Shown: positions 7,660-14,560, numbered from the stretch's first letter. The stretch: DNA of 16,152 bases from JAIBBG01 sp031417525 (GCA_031417525.1 JANOVT010000376.1:1-16152), one strand, 5' to 3'. The notes: generated by a model from the letters alone, not told the origin. Translations and numbers: made by a program.

Positions 7660-7720
7660 ATTTTTCTACAAGTTTTTAATTTGTTTGTTTCGTTGTCTAT
7701 GTTGTCGTTTTTCAATGCCC

Positions 7721-7965
7721 GCTAACGTCAGGCTGTGAAAATACTCAATCATGAAGTCATGAGAATCGCCCAAATGATTTTTTCCCAGATATGTATCCGA
7801 ATAAGTCAACGGTCATTTTGAGTTTTTTCACAGCCTGATGGTTTCGGGCTTGGCGAACTGACGGGTTTCGGAGCGCGAAACTGTCAATAACCACCGAACT
7901 TGAATAGAAGCACAAAGCACCAAGTTTGAATGGCAAGCCACTTGACCCAAAACCCTTGTAGTAAG
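7721..7965 (-). repeat. Cassette-associated inverted repeat (subfamily 2), split by a MITE-like insertion
   Basis: The core GCTAACG (7721-7727) is followed by the 111 bp insertion at 7728-7838. The repeat then resumes as ggtttcgggcttggcgaac and continues with TTTCGGAG (7866-7873), AAACTGTC, GAACTTGA and AGAAGCACAAAGC. These blocks occur in the same order in the repeat at 9418-9552 (TTTCGGAG, AAACTGTC, GAACTTGA, GAAGCACAAAGC). The far side (near 7965) is decayed and lacks a clean core, ending next to the stop of the 7972 gene. Confidence 0.7.
7728..7838. mobile_element. MITE-like element, 111 bp with 20 bp terminal inverted repeats
   Basis: The left end is TCAGGCTGTGAAAATACTCA (7728-7747). 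The right end, as its reverse complement, is TCAGGCTGTGAAAAAACTCA (7819-7838). These match at 19 of 20 positions. The 71 bp interior has no coding capacity, so any movement would need a transposase supplied in trans. Flanking direct repeats are not evident. It interrupts the cassette repeat just after its GCTAACG core. Confidence 0.7.
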
Positions 7966-7971
7966 TAGTTT

Positions 7972-8706
7972 TTATTTTTTTAATCCAATTTTTATTCCAA
8001 CGGTCAGTGATGGTAAAATTCTATTTCCAGGTTTTAGAAACCCATAGCCACCTTGGAAGGGTTTATCATTATAATTAGTCCGACCAGATTCATAGGCAGA
8101 TTGATAAACTATTCCTAAACCAAAAGCTGCGTCTATTGTTATTTTATTCGTATCAAATTCTTGAATCCCTACTTTGAGATTTGCACCATACCGATTTCGG
8201 TGGATCATATAAAAATCTTCATAAATACCGTCTCCGGCAAATACAACATCCTCATTGGTATAGTCGAAAGTTGTATCTGAAACCGTATATAATTGAGTTA
8301 CATTTGATGTATTTCGTGTCATAAAAAGTTCACAGGAATAATATTGATTAAACACTTTATTTGGTGCATTTTTAGGGAAATACTTAAACTCAGTTCGAAT
8401 TTTCACACCTTCATTTCGCCACCATGCATCTCTTGTCCCGAAACCCAGTCCGGTAAAAAAGTATCCAACCAGGCTATGTTTTAAAACGGGGCCTCCTTCA
8501 ATCTGAATGGCACATTTCCCCAAAATTTTGCGTTCATAGCCAACTGTGATTGCTGGATTAATTACGTCAAATAATGGCAAAGGAGACATGAAAAAATAGT
8601 TGTTCTTCGGATTTGCAATTGTATCAGTAAATTGGGCCTTTGCATTCGTATTAATTAATAACGATGAGATAATTGTTAAGAACATAATTGCTTTTCTGGT
8701 TTTCAT
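7972..8706 (-). CDS. Probable outer-membrane beta-barrel protein (DUF3575-like)
   Basis: A 244-residue protein with a signal peptide (MKTRKAIMFLTIISSLLINTNAKAQ, predicted cut after AKA). The mature part has alternating hydrophobic strands with Tyr/Phe/Trp and Gly: NPAITVGYERKILGKCAIQI, GYFFTGLGFGTRDAWW, VKIRTEFKYFP, YYSCELFM, RYGANLKVGIQEF, AAFGLGIVYQS. It ends in LPSLTVGIKIGLKK, a terminal strand suited to barrel assembly. The 'INPAITVGYER' start and overall size resemble DUF3575-type outer-membrane proteins of Bacteroidota, although I am not certain of that family. It lies between two cassette repeats (7721 side and 8745 side) and so looks like the cargo of one cassette. Its ligand or role is unknown. 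Confidence 0.75.
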   Translation of the reverse strand: MKTRKAIMFLTIISSLLINTNAKAQFTDTIANPKNNYFFMSPLPLFDVINPAITVGYERKILGKCAIQIEGGPVLKHSLVGYFFTGLGFGTRDAWWRNEGVKIRTEFKYFPKNAPNKVFNQYYSCELFMTRNTSNVTQLYTVSDTTFDYTNEDVVFAGDGIYEDFYMIHRNRYGANLKVGIQEFDTNKITIDAAFGLGIVYQSAYESGRTNYNDKPFQGGYGFLKPGNRILPSLTVGIKIGLKK

Positions 8707-8744
8707 GTCTAATGGCTATAACGATGGGAGATGTTTAAATTATG

Positions 8745-8873
8745 GCTAACGGATTTGAAGCAACCAGCAGTTGGCGACTTCTGGCACTACTTTTCAAATA
8801 TATCACTGAACTTTCTTCCATCACAGTTCTTCACTAAACCACTTAACCGCCAATTGAGGTACTGTTATGGGCA
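8745..8873 (-). repeat. Cassette-associated inverted repeat (subfamily 1)
   Basis: Bounded by GCTAACG (8745-8751) and GTTATGG (8864-8870). Inner arms TTGGCG (8771-8776) and CGCCAA (8848-8853) can pair, giving a long hairpin with a loop of about 70 bases. The middle block from 8780 (TCTGGCACTACTTTTCAAAT, then CACTGAACT) is almost identical to the block from 15279. It sits at the 3' side of the 8881 gene and just upstream of the 7972-8706 gene. Confidence 0.78.
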
Positions 8874-8880
8874 GGCGTCC

Positions 8881-9378
8881 TTATCGTGTCGAAAACGAAA
8901 TGTCTTTTCCCTCAGCTCTTGCTTGTCTCACAAGCTGCTGAAATTGTTCCGGTAAAGATTCTACAGAAACAATAAATCCATCAACCATGACATAATTTGT
9001 TGCCGGACTACTCTCTAGCATTCTTCGCGTTGAAAATTCTGGATCCCACATACCAAGTTTAAGCAGATCGCGAATCTGTTTTGATTTGGTACCCGTAGTT
9101 GATTTATTGGTTCCAAAAAACTCATTCAATTCATCCACAGAAACATAAGGTTCAAATGCCTTGTCAAATAGAAAGTTGTATGTGCCTAATGCGTGTATAA
9201 CGGCTACAGCCCAAATTTTAGTTTGTCCAGATGCAAAAGGTGGATTTCGTTTGCGCCCAAGTTTTTGAACTAACTTTTCAGACAGTTCGAAATATTCATT
9301 ATCCAATTTTTTCGAGCAAAAGTCACGAACAAGATCAAGAATATTTTGCTGTCTAATTTGTAATTTTTGTTTATCCAT
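8881..9378 (-). CDS. DUF6398 domain protein
   Basis: A 165-residue protein that I place in the DUF6398 group: an N-terminal helix with ILDLVRDFCSKKLDNEYFEL, then KLGRKRNPPFASGQTKIWAV, AVIHALGTYNFLFDK, and YVSVDELNEFFGTNKSTTGT followed by KSKQIRDLLKLGMWDPEFST. The segment 'VDELNEFFGTNKSTTGTKSKQIRDLL' has the spacing of a helix-turn-helix ('sVaELAe.FGvSksTaS.Ka..IrdLL'), so nucleic-acid binding is plausible but not shown. The C-terminal part (NYVMVDGFIVSVESLPEQFQ) completes the usual domain. It is flanked by cassette repeats on both sides (8745-8873 and 9418-9552), so it is one gene per cassette. A shadow open frame on the repeat side is not a gene. Confidence 0.85.
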   Translation of the reverse strand: MDKQKLQIRQQNILDLVRDFCSKKLDNEYFELSEKLVQKLGRKRNPPFASGQTKIWAVAVIHALGTYNFLFDKAFEPYVSVDELNEFFGTNKSTTGTKSKQIRDLLKLGMWDPEFSTRRMLESSPATNYVMVDGFIVSVESLPEQFQQLVRQARAEGKDISFSTR

Positions 9379-9417
9379 ATCGTGTGATGTTTGAAGGACT
9401 TACGCGGTCAATCGCTT

Positions 9418-9552
9418 GCCCATAAAGGTTTTCAGCTACAAGAAGTTGGCGATTTCGGAGACGTAAACTGTCTGACAGCACTGAACTTGATATGAAGCAC
9501 AAAGCCTCATTTAACCACTGAACCGCCAATTTCTTGTAGGTGCTGTTAGCGG
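9418..9552 (-). repeat. Cassette-associated inverted repeat (subfamily 2), best-preserved copy
   Basis: Runs from GCCCATAAAGG (9418-9428) to CTGTTAGCGG (9543-9552). The arms CTACAAGAAGTTGGCG (9436-9451) and CGCCAATTTCTTGTAG (9524-9539) are complementary at 15 of 16 positions. The loop of about 70 bases carries TTTCGGAG, AAACTGTC, GAACTTGA and GAAGCACAAAGC. A single-strand hairpin of this kind is the architecture of an integron attC site. The outer cores here (TTATGGGC and GTTAGCGG) do not follow the classical GTTRRRY exactly. Confidence 0.82.
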
Positions 9553-9560
9553 TATGTGCC

Positions 9561-9989
9561 TTATTTCCGTTGTCCAAAGCCGCTGATTTTAGTCTTTAGT
9601 TCTTTCAATTCGTTTTTGTCGTTGTTGCCGTCAATTACAAGTTTTTGATAGTCGAAGCGTTTGCCCAAAATGGTTTTCAATTTATTTGCTGTCCACTCTC
9701 CAAGTCGTCCTCTATTGCTTGTCAATCCTGGACTTGTTGGGAAATACGTTTGAATAAGAAAAATACGAATTGCTTTATTGTCGTCAAGATATGGCCAAAG
9801 TTTTAAAACATTTGTGTTCGGATGTTTTTGACTTGTTTCGACTTCTAAAAACACAAATACTCCATTGTCAAGTTGTGCCCAATTGTCAACTTCGCCCCAG
9901 CCGTCAAGCCTATATTTTGTCCCCTTTAAATTTATTTGCAGTTGGTCTGCTATAAATTCAGAAACGCTTTGTTCGTCAACTTTGCTCAT
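9561..9989 (-). CDS. Small protein, possible PD-(D/E)xK-like nuclease, paired with DUF2130 gene
   Basis: A 142-residue protein that I do not recognise by name. It opens with an acidic helix (SVSEFIADQLQINLKG), then YRLDGWGEVDNWAQLDNGVF and VFLEVETSQKHPNTNVLKLW. A conserved-looking Asp followed at suitable distance by a hydrophobic strand and E-x-E (FLEVE) resembles the core of PD-(D/E)xK-type nucleases, with Gln-Lys shortly after. The rest (AIRIFLIQTYFPTSPG, GEWTANKLKTILGKRF, YQKLVIDG) alternates strand and helix as that fold would. The nuclease idea is inference only. Its ATG lies one base after the DUF2130 stop, so the two genes are translationally coupled and travel as one unit ending in the repeat at 9418-9552. 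Confidence 0.7.
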   Translation of the reverse strand: MSKVDEQSVSEFIADQLQINLKGTKYRLDGWGEVDNWAQLDNGVFVFLEVETSQKHPNTNVLKLWPYLDDNKAIRIFLIQTYFPTSPGLTSNRGRLGEWTANKLKTILGKRFDYQKLVIDGNNDKNELKELKTKISGFGQRK

Positions 9990-9990
9990 A

Positions 9991-11253
9991 CTATTCCAAT
10001 TCTAAAAGGTTGTCAGCAGCACCAATTTGTTTCAAGTCTGGTATTGAACTACCTGCAATACCTTTTATAGAACCGATAAAATGGTTAGTGTTGAGTAAAA
10101 CTTTTTCAAGTTGCTTTTCCCTTTGTTTCCAAATTCTTTCCATTGCTCTTTTTTCTTGAATATATCCGTTTTGCAAATCAGTAAAGCCCTCGATGATAGC
10201 TCCAACTTGAAGTCTAAATTCTGTGCTTGTCAAATAGTCGTATAGCATTTGCATTTTCTCCCCTTTGTTTGTTTGTGAAGAATATGCGTCATTTATTTTG
10301 ATTAGACTTTCACGAAGAACCAATACTAAACCTTTGAAGTCGTTGAAAGAACAAATCCAAACACCATCTTTTTGTCCAATTCTGTCAATGCCGTCTGGAA
10401 GTGCTTCCGTTACAATAATGCAGATGTCTGCTTTTGTTGCAACAGCATCAGTTTTTAGTTTTGTAATCCAGTCGTTGCTAAAAGATTTTGTCCGCTTACT
10501 TTCATATAATATTGTCCCGCAGTCAATGCCAATTTTATTTCTAACTGTTTGAATTACGTCTGCTCCTTTAACGCCTTTGCCAACTTCAGAAATTAAATCA
10601 AACGGAAAAAGGCTCGCCAAAATTTCTTCAATTGCTAATTCTTGAACTTCGCCTTGTAATTGCATTGAGCCTTGCTCGGCTTTCCGTTTCATTTCTTCTG
10701 CAAGTTCCTTTTGAACTTCAAGTTGTTTTTCTAGTTCTTTAATTTTCATAGTTGATGCTTCATCAACTTGTTTTTTAATTTTAATTTTCTCGTCCTTTAG
10801 TTTTTCTGAAAATTCTTTTTCCTTTTCTAAAACAACAGTGTCGCGTAACTCGTCCTTTTCCCTTTTAAGTTTTTCAACTTCTGCTTTAGTCTTATTAAGT
10901 TCTTTTACTTGTCCTGACTTCAATTCAAGCTCCTTTGTCAAGGATTGAATTTGTTCGGAAGTTTCTTCCTTTAAGTCGTTTCGGATTGACTTTTCAAGTT
11001 TAGTTTTTTCAGCAGTCAACTTAGATTTTACTTCGCTGTCAACCTTTTGCTGAATTGCTTCTTTGTCCTTTGCTAATTGCTCTTTCTCGGTCTGTAAGTC
11101 CTTTAACTTTTTCTGTAAGTCTTTGTCCTTTTGAGCATTTTTAGCTTCAAAGTCTTTGGAAAGTTTGTCTTGAACTTGGTGATACAAAATATCACTTACG
11201 TTAATTTCTTTACCACATTCAGGGCAATTAATGATGTTGCTGTCTATGTCCAT
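9991..11253 (-). CDS. DUF2130 family protein: zinc-ribbon motif, coiled coil, nuclease-like C-terminal domain
   Basis: A 420-residue protein. Residues 10-13 are CPEC in NCPECGKEINV, half of a zinc ribbon. About 25-200 is a very long Lys/Glu-rich coiled coil. Near 198 the DUF2130 domain begins (MQLQGEVQELAIEEILASLF). It contains GADVIQTV with Asp 232 and TILYESKRTKSFSNDW with E251-x-K253, the D...ExK arrangement of PD-(D/E)xK nucleases. It continues with KADICIIVTEALPDG and ends in a helical tail (RIWKQREKQLEKVLLNTNHF). I know DUF2130 as a family widely found on accessory DNA with unproven function; nuclease activity is inferred from the motif. Its start (ATG 11253) lies about 60 bases after the CCGCTAAC core at 11313. 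It is the first gene of a two-gene cassette with the 9561 gene. Confidence 0.9.
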   Translation of the reverse strand: MDIDSNIINCPECGKEINVSDILYHQVQDKLSKDFEAKNAQKDKDLQKKLKDLQTEKEQLAKDKEAIQQKVDSEVKSKLTAEKTKLEKSIRNDLKEETSEQIQSLTKELELKSGQVKELNKTKAEVEKLKREKDELRDTVVLEKEKEFSEKLKDEKIKIKKQVDEASTMKIKELEKQLEVQKELAEEMKRKAEQGSMQLQGEVQELAIEEILASLFPFDLISEVGKGVKGADVIQTVRNKIGIDCGTILYESKRTKSFSNDWITKLKTDAVATKADICIIVTEALPDGIDRIGQKDGVWICSFNDFKGLVLVLRESLIKINDAYSSQTNKGEKMQMLYDYLTSTEFRLQVGAIIEGFTDLQNGYIQEKRAMERIWKQREKQLEKVLLNTNHFIGSIKGIAGSSIPDLKQIGAADNLLELE

Positions 11254-11312
11254 TTTAATTTGATTTATGTTGTTATTTTATATCGTCCGTGTCGTGTGGT
11301 CTGCTGGCATTA

Positions 11313-11320
11313 CCGCTAAC
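11313..11320 (-). other. Cassette core at the upstream edge of the first array block
   Basis: CCGCTAAC here reads GTTAGCGG on the minus strand and sits about 60 bases upstream of the DUF2130 start, the same position as GTTAGCGGGC before the 7659 start. The rest of an inverted repeat is missing to its right (higher coordinates), so the array ends or is truncated here. Confidence 0.5.
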
Positions 11321-11449
11321 TTATTTATATGTATGTAAAAACCATCTATTCCAACTCCATCCTGGTTTGATATGAATGCTTTTATCATATTTTCAAAAGT
11401 AGTCTGATTGAGATAATTCCGAATACTCATAACCAATGAATGAATAAAC

Positions 11450-11481
11450 AAAAAGCCCACCGCTCTCGCGGCAGGCTTTTT
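11450..11481 (-). terminator. Rho-independent terminator of the 11504-11929 gene
   Basis: AAAAAGCCcacCGC, loop tctc, GCGgcaGGCTTTTT forms a strong hairpin flanked by A and T runs 20 bases beyond the stop codon of the minus-strand gene. Because both flanks are A/T runs it could work in both directions and also insulate the cassette block beyond it. Confidence 0.85.
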
Positions 11482-11503
11482 AATTAAAACTGTTACTCTG
11501 CGT

Positions 11504-11929
11504 TTATGCTGCAGCAGCAACCAGCTGGGCACGTTTGGCCTGGAGAGCTGCGATGTACTGGGTGTGGTATTCAACCAGCACAGGATTTTCTCCGCCTCTG
11601 ATGTCCTTCGACTGGATGCGATCAGTCGATGTAGCAGTCACCTGCCTTTCAAGTTTGGTCACCTGCTGCGTCAATGTCGACACGCGGTTTACACAATAAC
11701 CCTGCTTTACAGGATCTGTGCCGTCTGCAGCACCCGCCTGTGCCATTTGCAGTTCGAAATTCAAACCTTGAAGCTTTGCGCTCAAGTCATCTGAATCGTC
11801 CTCTGAATTTAGCACCTGACGGTCTGAGACCGTTTTACGGAAAATCAATTCGGCAATTCGACTCTCCGAGTCTGCGATGGCATAGTCCACTAGTGTCACC
11901 GTCGACATTCTTTCTAAATTGTAACTCAT
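11504..11929 (-). CDS. Small helical coiled-coil protein of unknown function
   Basis: A 141-residue protein without signal peptide or membrane segment. Helices with heptad-like spacing are seen in VDYAIADSESRIAELIFRKT, DDLSAKLQGLNFELQMAQAG, RVSTLTQQVTKLERQVTATS and the C-terminal VEYHTQYIAALQAKRAQLVA, which ends in AAAA. One Cys lies in QGYCVNR. I do not recognise the family. It may be a phage-like or structural accessory protein, but nothing nearby supports that. ATG 11929 follows an A-rich leader (actcaaaaaa), which suits Bacteroidota initiation; an in-frame ATG at codon 8 is an alternative. A strong terminator follows, so it is a monocistronic unit lying outside the cassette runs. Confidence 0.75.
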   Translation of the reverse strand: MSYNLERMSTVTLVDYAIADSESRIAELIFRKTVSDRQVLNSEDDSDDLSAKLQGLNFELQMAQAGAADGTDPVKQGYCVNRVSTLTQQVTKLERQVTATSTDRIQSKDIRGGENPVLVEYHTQYIAALQAKRAQLVAAAA

Positions 11930-12480
11930 TTTTTTGAGTTTTTTTGTTTTGAAAAAAAATAATTGAATAAATAAATGTTACCCGGATTTCGATGCTTCTA
12001 TATTGAATTTGGATCGATTGCTTTGCTTTTGGTGTGATTTGCAACTCACAGTTATTGTTGGTCAAGCAATGATGCATTTTTCAATGGTGGAAGTTTCTTG
12101 TCCTTCGACGCCACAAATATTTTCACGGGTTTGTCCAAAGTTGGATAGCGATTTTTTTGAAAACGTACGCAGATTTTAGGGGGGTGTTTTAAAGTCAATT
12201 CGTCAAATAGAAATAAAGACTGGTGTTTCGTGATGGCCATGCGGAGACAAAACGTACGTAGAATTGAGTGTAAATTTTTTTTACCGAAAATGAAGAAAAA
12301 TCGTGTAATCCTTTACTGGTGTGCCTTTCGGGCGATTTTGTCATTTTGTGCAAAATCACCATATTTTGACAAATTGTTGGATAAAAGGGGGCTCATTCAC
12401 ACCACAAATCGCGAAAATCTCTCCTCATTCACGTTTTTATTCTCGTTCTGTTGAAGTGGCCGTTTCATACATTTACCCGC
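11930..12480. other. Long intergenic region (about 550 bp) with short repeats, no confident gene
   Basis: Lies between divergent genes. It holds AAACGTACG twice (12161-12169 and 12250-12258), a small ATTTTGTGCAAAAT palindrome at about 12342-12355, and copy 2 of the dispersed repeat at its right end. A 62-codon minus-strand frame (12052-12240) is open, but I cannot support it as a gene. Promoters for both neighbours should lie here. Confidence 0.5.
12409..12453 (+). repeat. Dispersed CGAAAATCTCTCCTCATTC repeat, copy 2 (extended)
   Basis: Reads TCGCGAAAATCTCTCCTCAT followed by TCACGTTTTTATTCTCGTTC and TGTTG. The core is shared with copies at 2548-2568 (minus) and 13792-13817 (plus). The extension CGTTTTnnnTTCTCGnTCTG is shared with copy 1 only. 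It ends about 28 bases before the start of the hydrolase gene. Confidence 0.72.
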
Positions 12481-13647
12481 ATGATGCATCCCTTCACTAT
12501 CACACTAACATTGCTTTTAATTAGTGTTCAAATCAGCGCGCAGCAAATCGGACATACCACCATTACGTTTTCGGATCCTGCACGAAACTATCGACAGATA
12601 ACAACAGAAGTGTATTATCCGGCGACAGTAGCAGGAGATGATACTCCGCTTGCAGAAGGTGTTTATCCGATCATTACTTTCGGACATGGTTTTGTAATGA
12701 CATGGAGCGCATACCAGAATTATTGGCAATCGCTTGTTCCGGAAGGTTATATCCTGGCTTTTCCCACGACCGAAAGTTCTTTCATTCCGAATCACGAAGA
12801 CTTCGGAAAAGATTTGAAATTTATTATCACTGCCATACAGAATAATGGTGTAAGCACAATTATTCCGGCCACCGGCATTGCCGCTACCTCAGCCATCATG
12901 GGACATTCCATGGGTGGCGGTAGTGCCTTTCTCGCCGCTGAATACAACACAACCATCACGACCATGGTATCATTTGCTGCGGCAAACACCAATCCGTCAT
13001 CCATCGACGCTTCCACACATGTATCTGTTCCGACATTATTGTTTAGCGGTGTGAATGACTGTGTAACCCCACCAGCCGAACATCAGGACATCATGTATGA
13101 TTCTGCGGCCGCTGCATACAAAACACAAGTGAACATCATCGGCGGCGGACATTGTTTTTTTGCCAATGACAATTTCAACTGCTCGTTTGGAGAAAGTGTT
13201 TGTTCGCCTGATCCCACAATTACCAGAGAAGAACAGCATGACATCACAAACGTTTTTCTTCAACCCTGGCTTGCATATTATCTGAAAGACGAATGTCAGG
13301 CGGCACAGCAATTTCAGGATTCACTCCTTACAAGCGCACGTATCAATTACCGACAGAGTTTGCCGATTGGATGTACAACAGGCACATCTGATATTCGTGA
13401 CATTCACGATCAGGTCAGTACATATCCAAATCCATGTTCATCATTTATTACTGTGGAAACACCGCATGATCGTATCCGCAGTGTGATGTTATACAATACC
13501 ACGATGCAATCCGCGCGCGAATTTTTATTTTCAGATACAGATGGACTTGAGCGCATCGATCTATCGTCACTTCCCAACGGTTTGTATTTTATCTGCATTA
13601 ACAATGGATCGTATCAACGTTTGTTGAAAGGAGATTTTGAGGAATAA
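12481..13647 (+). CDS. Secreted alpha/beta hydrolase (chlorophyllase/PAF-acetylhydrolase-like) with T9SS C-terminal domain
   Basis: A 388-residue exported protein from ATG 12481 (an in-frame ATG at 12451 adds ten polar residues before the signal peptide). The signal peptide is MMHPFTITLTLLLISVQISA, then QQIGHTTITFSDP. The hydrolase domain shows VYYPAT, the oxyanion-region strand YPIITFGHGFVMTW, nucleophile elbow GHSMGGG, an Asp candidate in LFSGVNDCVTPP and the catalytic His in GGGHCFF. The order matches dienelactone, chlorophyllase or PAF-acetylhydrolase-like serine esterases. The last 75 or so residues are a separate domain beginning VSTYPNPCSSFITVETP and ending LSSLPNGLYFICINNGSYQR then LLKGDF, the type IX sorting signal that anchors or releases proteins at the Bacteroidota cell surface. 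Substrate is unknown. It stands alone, convergent with the HTH gene. Confidence 0.92.
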   Translation: MMHPFTITLTLLLISVQISAQQIGHTTITFSDPARNYRQITTEVYYPATVAGDDTPLAEGVYPIITFGHGFVMTWSAYQNYWQSLVPEGYILAFPTTESSFIPNHEDFGKDLKFIITAIQNNGVSTIIPATGIAATSAIMGHSMGGGSAFLAAEYNTTITTMVSFAAANTNPSSIDASTHVSVPTLLFSGVNDCVTPPAEHQDIMYDSAAAAYKTQVNIIGGGHCFFANDNFNCSFGESVCSPDPTITREEQHDITNVFLQPWLAYYLKDECQAAQQFQDSLLTSARINYRQSLPIGCTTGTSDIRDIHDQVSTYPNPCSSFITVETPHDRIRSVMLYNTTMQSAREFLFSDTDGLERIDLSSLPNGLYFICINNGSYQRLLKGDFEE

Positions 13648-13759
13648 TGGAATTTTGTTATACCTTTCCATGCAGCGAAGGGCTCATTCTTAGCAGTGAT
13701 TAATTTGTGGGTTACTCTCCGCGTTAGATGCCATCCAGATCATGCACCTTCCATCAAGG

Positions 13760-13779
13760 GAAATTGAAAATTCAATTTC
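13760..13779. terminator. Perfect short inverted repeat between convergent genes
   Basis: GAAATTGAA-AA-TTCAATTTC is a 9 bp perfect inverted repeat with a 2-base centre, lying between the ends of the hydrolase (plus) and HTH (minus) genes. It may act as a weak bidirectional terminator. It lacks GC pairs and a T-run, so an operator-like role is equally possible. Confidence 0.35.
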
Positions 13780-13791
13780 TCCATCAACGAT

Positions 13792-13817
13792 TCGCGAAAA
13801 TCTCTCCTCATTCTCAC
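13792..13817 (+). repeat. Dispersed CGAAAATCTCTCCTCATTC repeat, copy 3
   Basis: TCGCGAAAATCTCTCCTCAT followed by TCTCAC, identical over 22 bases to copy 2. It overlaps the stop codon (13814-13816) of the minus-strand HTH gene, so the repeat supplies the last codons of that gene or has replaced its original end. Confidence 0.72.
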
Positions 13818-14335
13818 ACCGTTCCAGCTTGCTGATTCATCGTGAACTCAAGCTCGAGTTGAGCAATCTTCACCCGCATGGCGTGCCTTGCCAATTCATC
13901 ATTTTTTTCCATGTTCGATTTTTGTATTTCCACCTGTGCGTTCAGCCAACCTTTGCGACGCACATCTAGTTCGTCGGTGTTGGAACAAGCGCTTTCATAA
14001 TAGAGCCACGCCAATCTGGCCTTCTCAAATTTATCTGCCATCAATTCAAGATCCGCACGATATTTAATAAGTGCCGCTGTGATGACCTGATTTCTGGCCT
14101 CGAAGAAATTTCTCAGGGCGTCATTCGGGATCGATAGAGCAACATCATTCTTATTTTTCTGATCTGCCAGATCGATGCTGTCGGCTATGAGCATCACGTG
14201 TTTGTTAATTCCCATAGGTAGTATGCCGACATCTCTTTCCACTCTAGCCAGAATTTGTCGTGAAGTGCCAAGAAAATTTGCAAATTCTCGTTGACTGCAA
14301 TTCAGTTTATTACGAAGTTGTACGATAAAATTCAT
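13814..14335 (-). CDS. XRE-type helix-turn-helix protein with helical C-terminal domain
   Basis: A 173-residue protein. The N-terminal 40 residues are a lambda-repressor/XRE-like HTH: MNFIVQLRNKLNCSQREFAN then FLGTSRQILARVERDVGILP, where SQREFANFLGTSRQILARVE has the usual helix 2-turn-helix 3 pattern. The rest is helical and charged (DALRNFFEARNQVITAALIK, LELMADKFEKARLAWLYYES, RRKGWLNAQVEIQKSNMEKN), without a ligand-binding fold I recognise. It is probably a dimerisation region. The DNA just upstream holds a Bacteroidota -7-like TAGCTTTG and a cluster of GGCC-rich palindromes, which suggests self-regulation at those repeats (inference). The last few codons fall inside a dispersed repeat, so the natural C terminus may differ. 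Confidence 0.8.
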   Translation of the reverse strand: MNFIVQLRNKLNCSQREFANFLGTSRQILARVERDVGILPMGINKHVMLIADSIDLADQKNKNDVALSIPNDALRNFFEARNQVITAALIKYRADLELMADKFEKARLAWLYYESACSNTDELDVRRKGWLNAQVEIQKSNMEKNDELARHAMRVKIAQLELEFTMNQQAGTV

Positions 14336-14359
14336 GTCGTGGCGAGTTTACTTTTTTTA

Positions 14360-14367
14360 CAAAGCTA
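14360..14367 (-). promoter_or_regulatory. Candidate -7 promoter element of the HTH gene
   Basis: TAGCTTTG on the minus strand matches the Bacteroidota primary-sigma -7 consensus TAnnTTTG and is 25 bases upstream of the ATG. No TTTG -33 box is found at the expected distance. That position is instead occupied by the GGCC hairpin cluster beginning at 14369. Confidence 0.4.
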
Positions 14368-14368
14368 A

Positions 14369-14491
14369 TTTCCGGGCCACATTTTCGCGGCCATTTTTTT
14401 GGCCCGAAAAAAGTGGCCGGAATTTCGAGTCATTTTTTGGGCCATTTTTTTTGGGCCAAAAAAATGGCCTGAAAAAAGTGGCCGGGATTTC
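14369..14491. repeat. GGCC-rich hairpin cluster upstream of the HTH gene
   Basis: Eight GGCC tetramers lie within about 120 otherwise A/T-rich bases. GAAAAAAGTGGCCGG followed by (A/G)ATTTC occurs twice in direct orientation (14406-14426 and 14471-14491, one difference in 21). The segment 14440-14469 is a strong palindrome: GGCCATTTTTTT pairs with AAAAAAATGGCC. A further imperfect palindrome joins TTCCGGGCCAC (14370-14380) with GTGGCCGGAA (14413-14422). The region lies between the methyltransferase end and the HTH start, and could be an operator array, a terminator stack or a decayed palindromic element. Confidence 0.75.
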
Positions 14492-14560
14492 AGAGTGTGA
14501 ATGAGAACTGGAAAGAGGGGGCTGCCTTTGAAACATGAAACCCCACCTTTTGGATGGATT

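Noticed and set aside
8731..8955. 74-codon plus-strand open frame
   Set aside because: Covers a cassette repeat and the antisense of the DUF6398 gene; no protein-like features.
7721..9552. CRISPR-like reading of the spaced repeats
   Set aside because: Repeats are over 120 bp, diverged, internally palindromic and separated by whole genes, not spacers.
9371..9577. 68-codon minus-strand open frame spanning a cassette repeat
   Set aside because: It is the translation of the structured repeat itself, between two well-supported genes.
12052..12240. 62-codon minus-strand open frame in the long intergenic region
   Set aside because: Composition is not absurd, but no recognised domain, no start signal and no conserved neighbour; mentioned only as a possibility.
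13723..13731. GTTAGATGC, which fits the classical attC core GTTRRRY
   Set aside because: No partner core or hairpin arms nearby and the wrong setting (between convergent non-cassette genes); likely chance.
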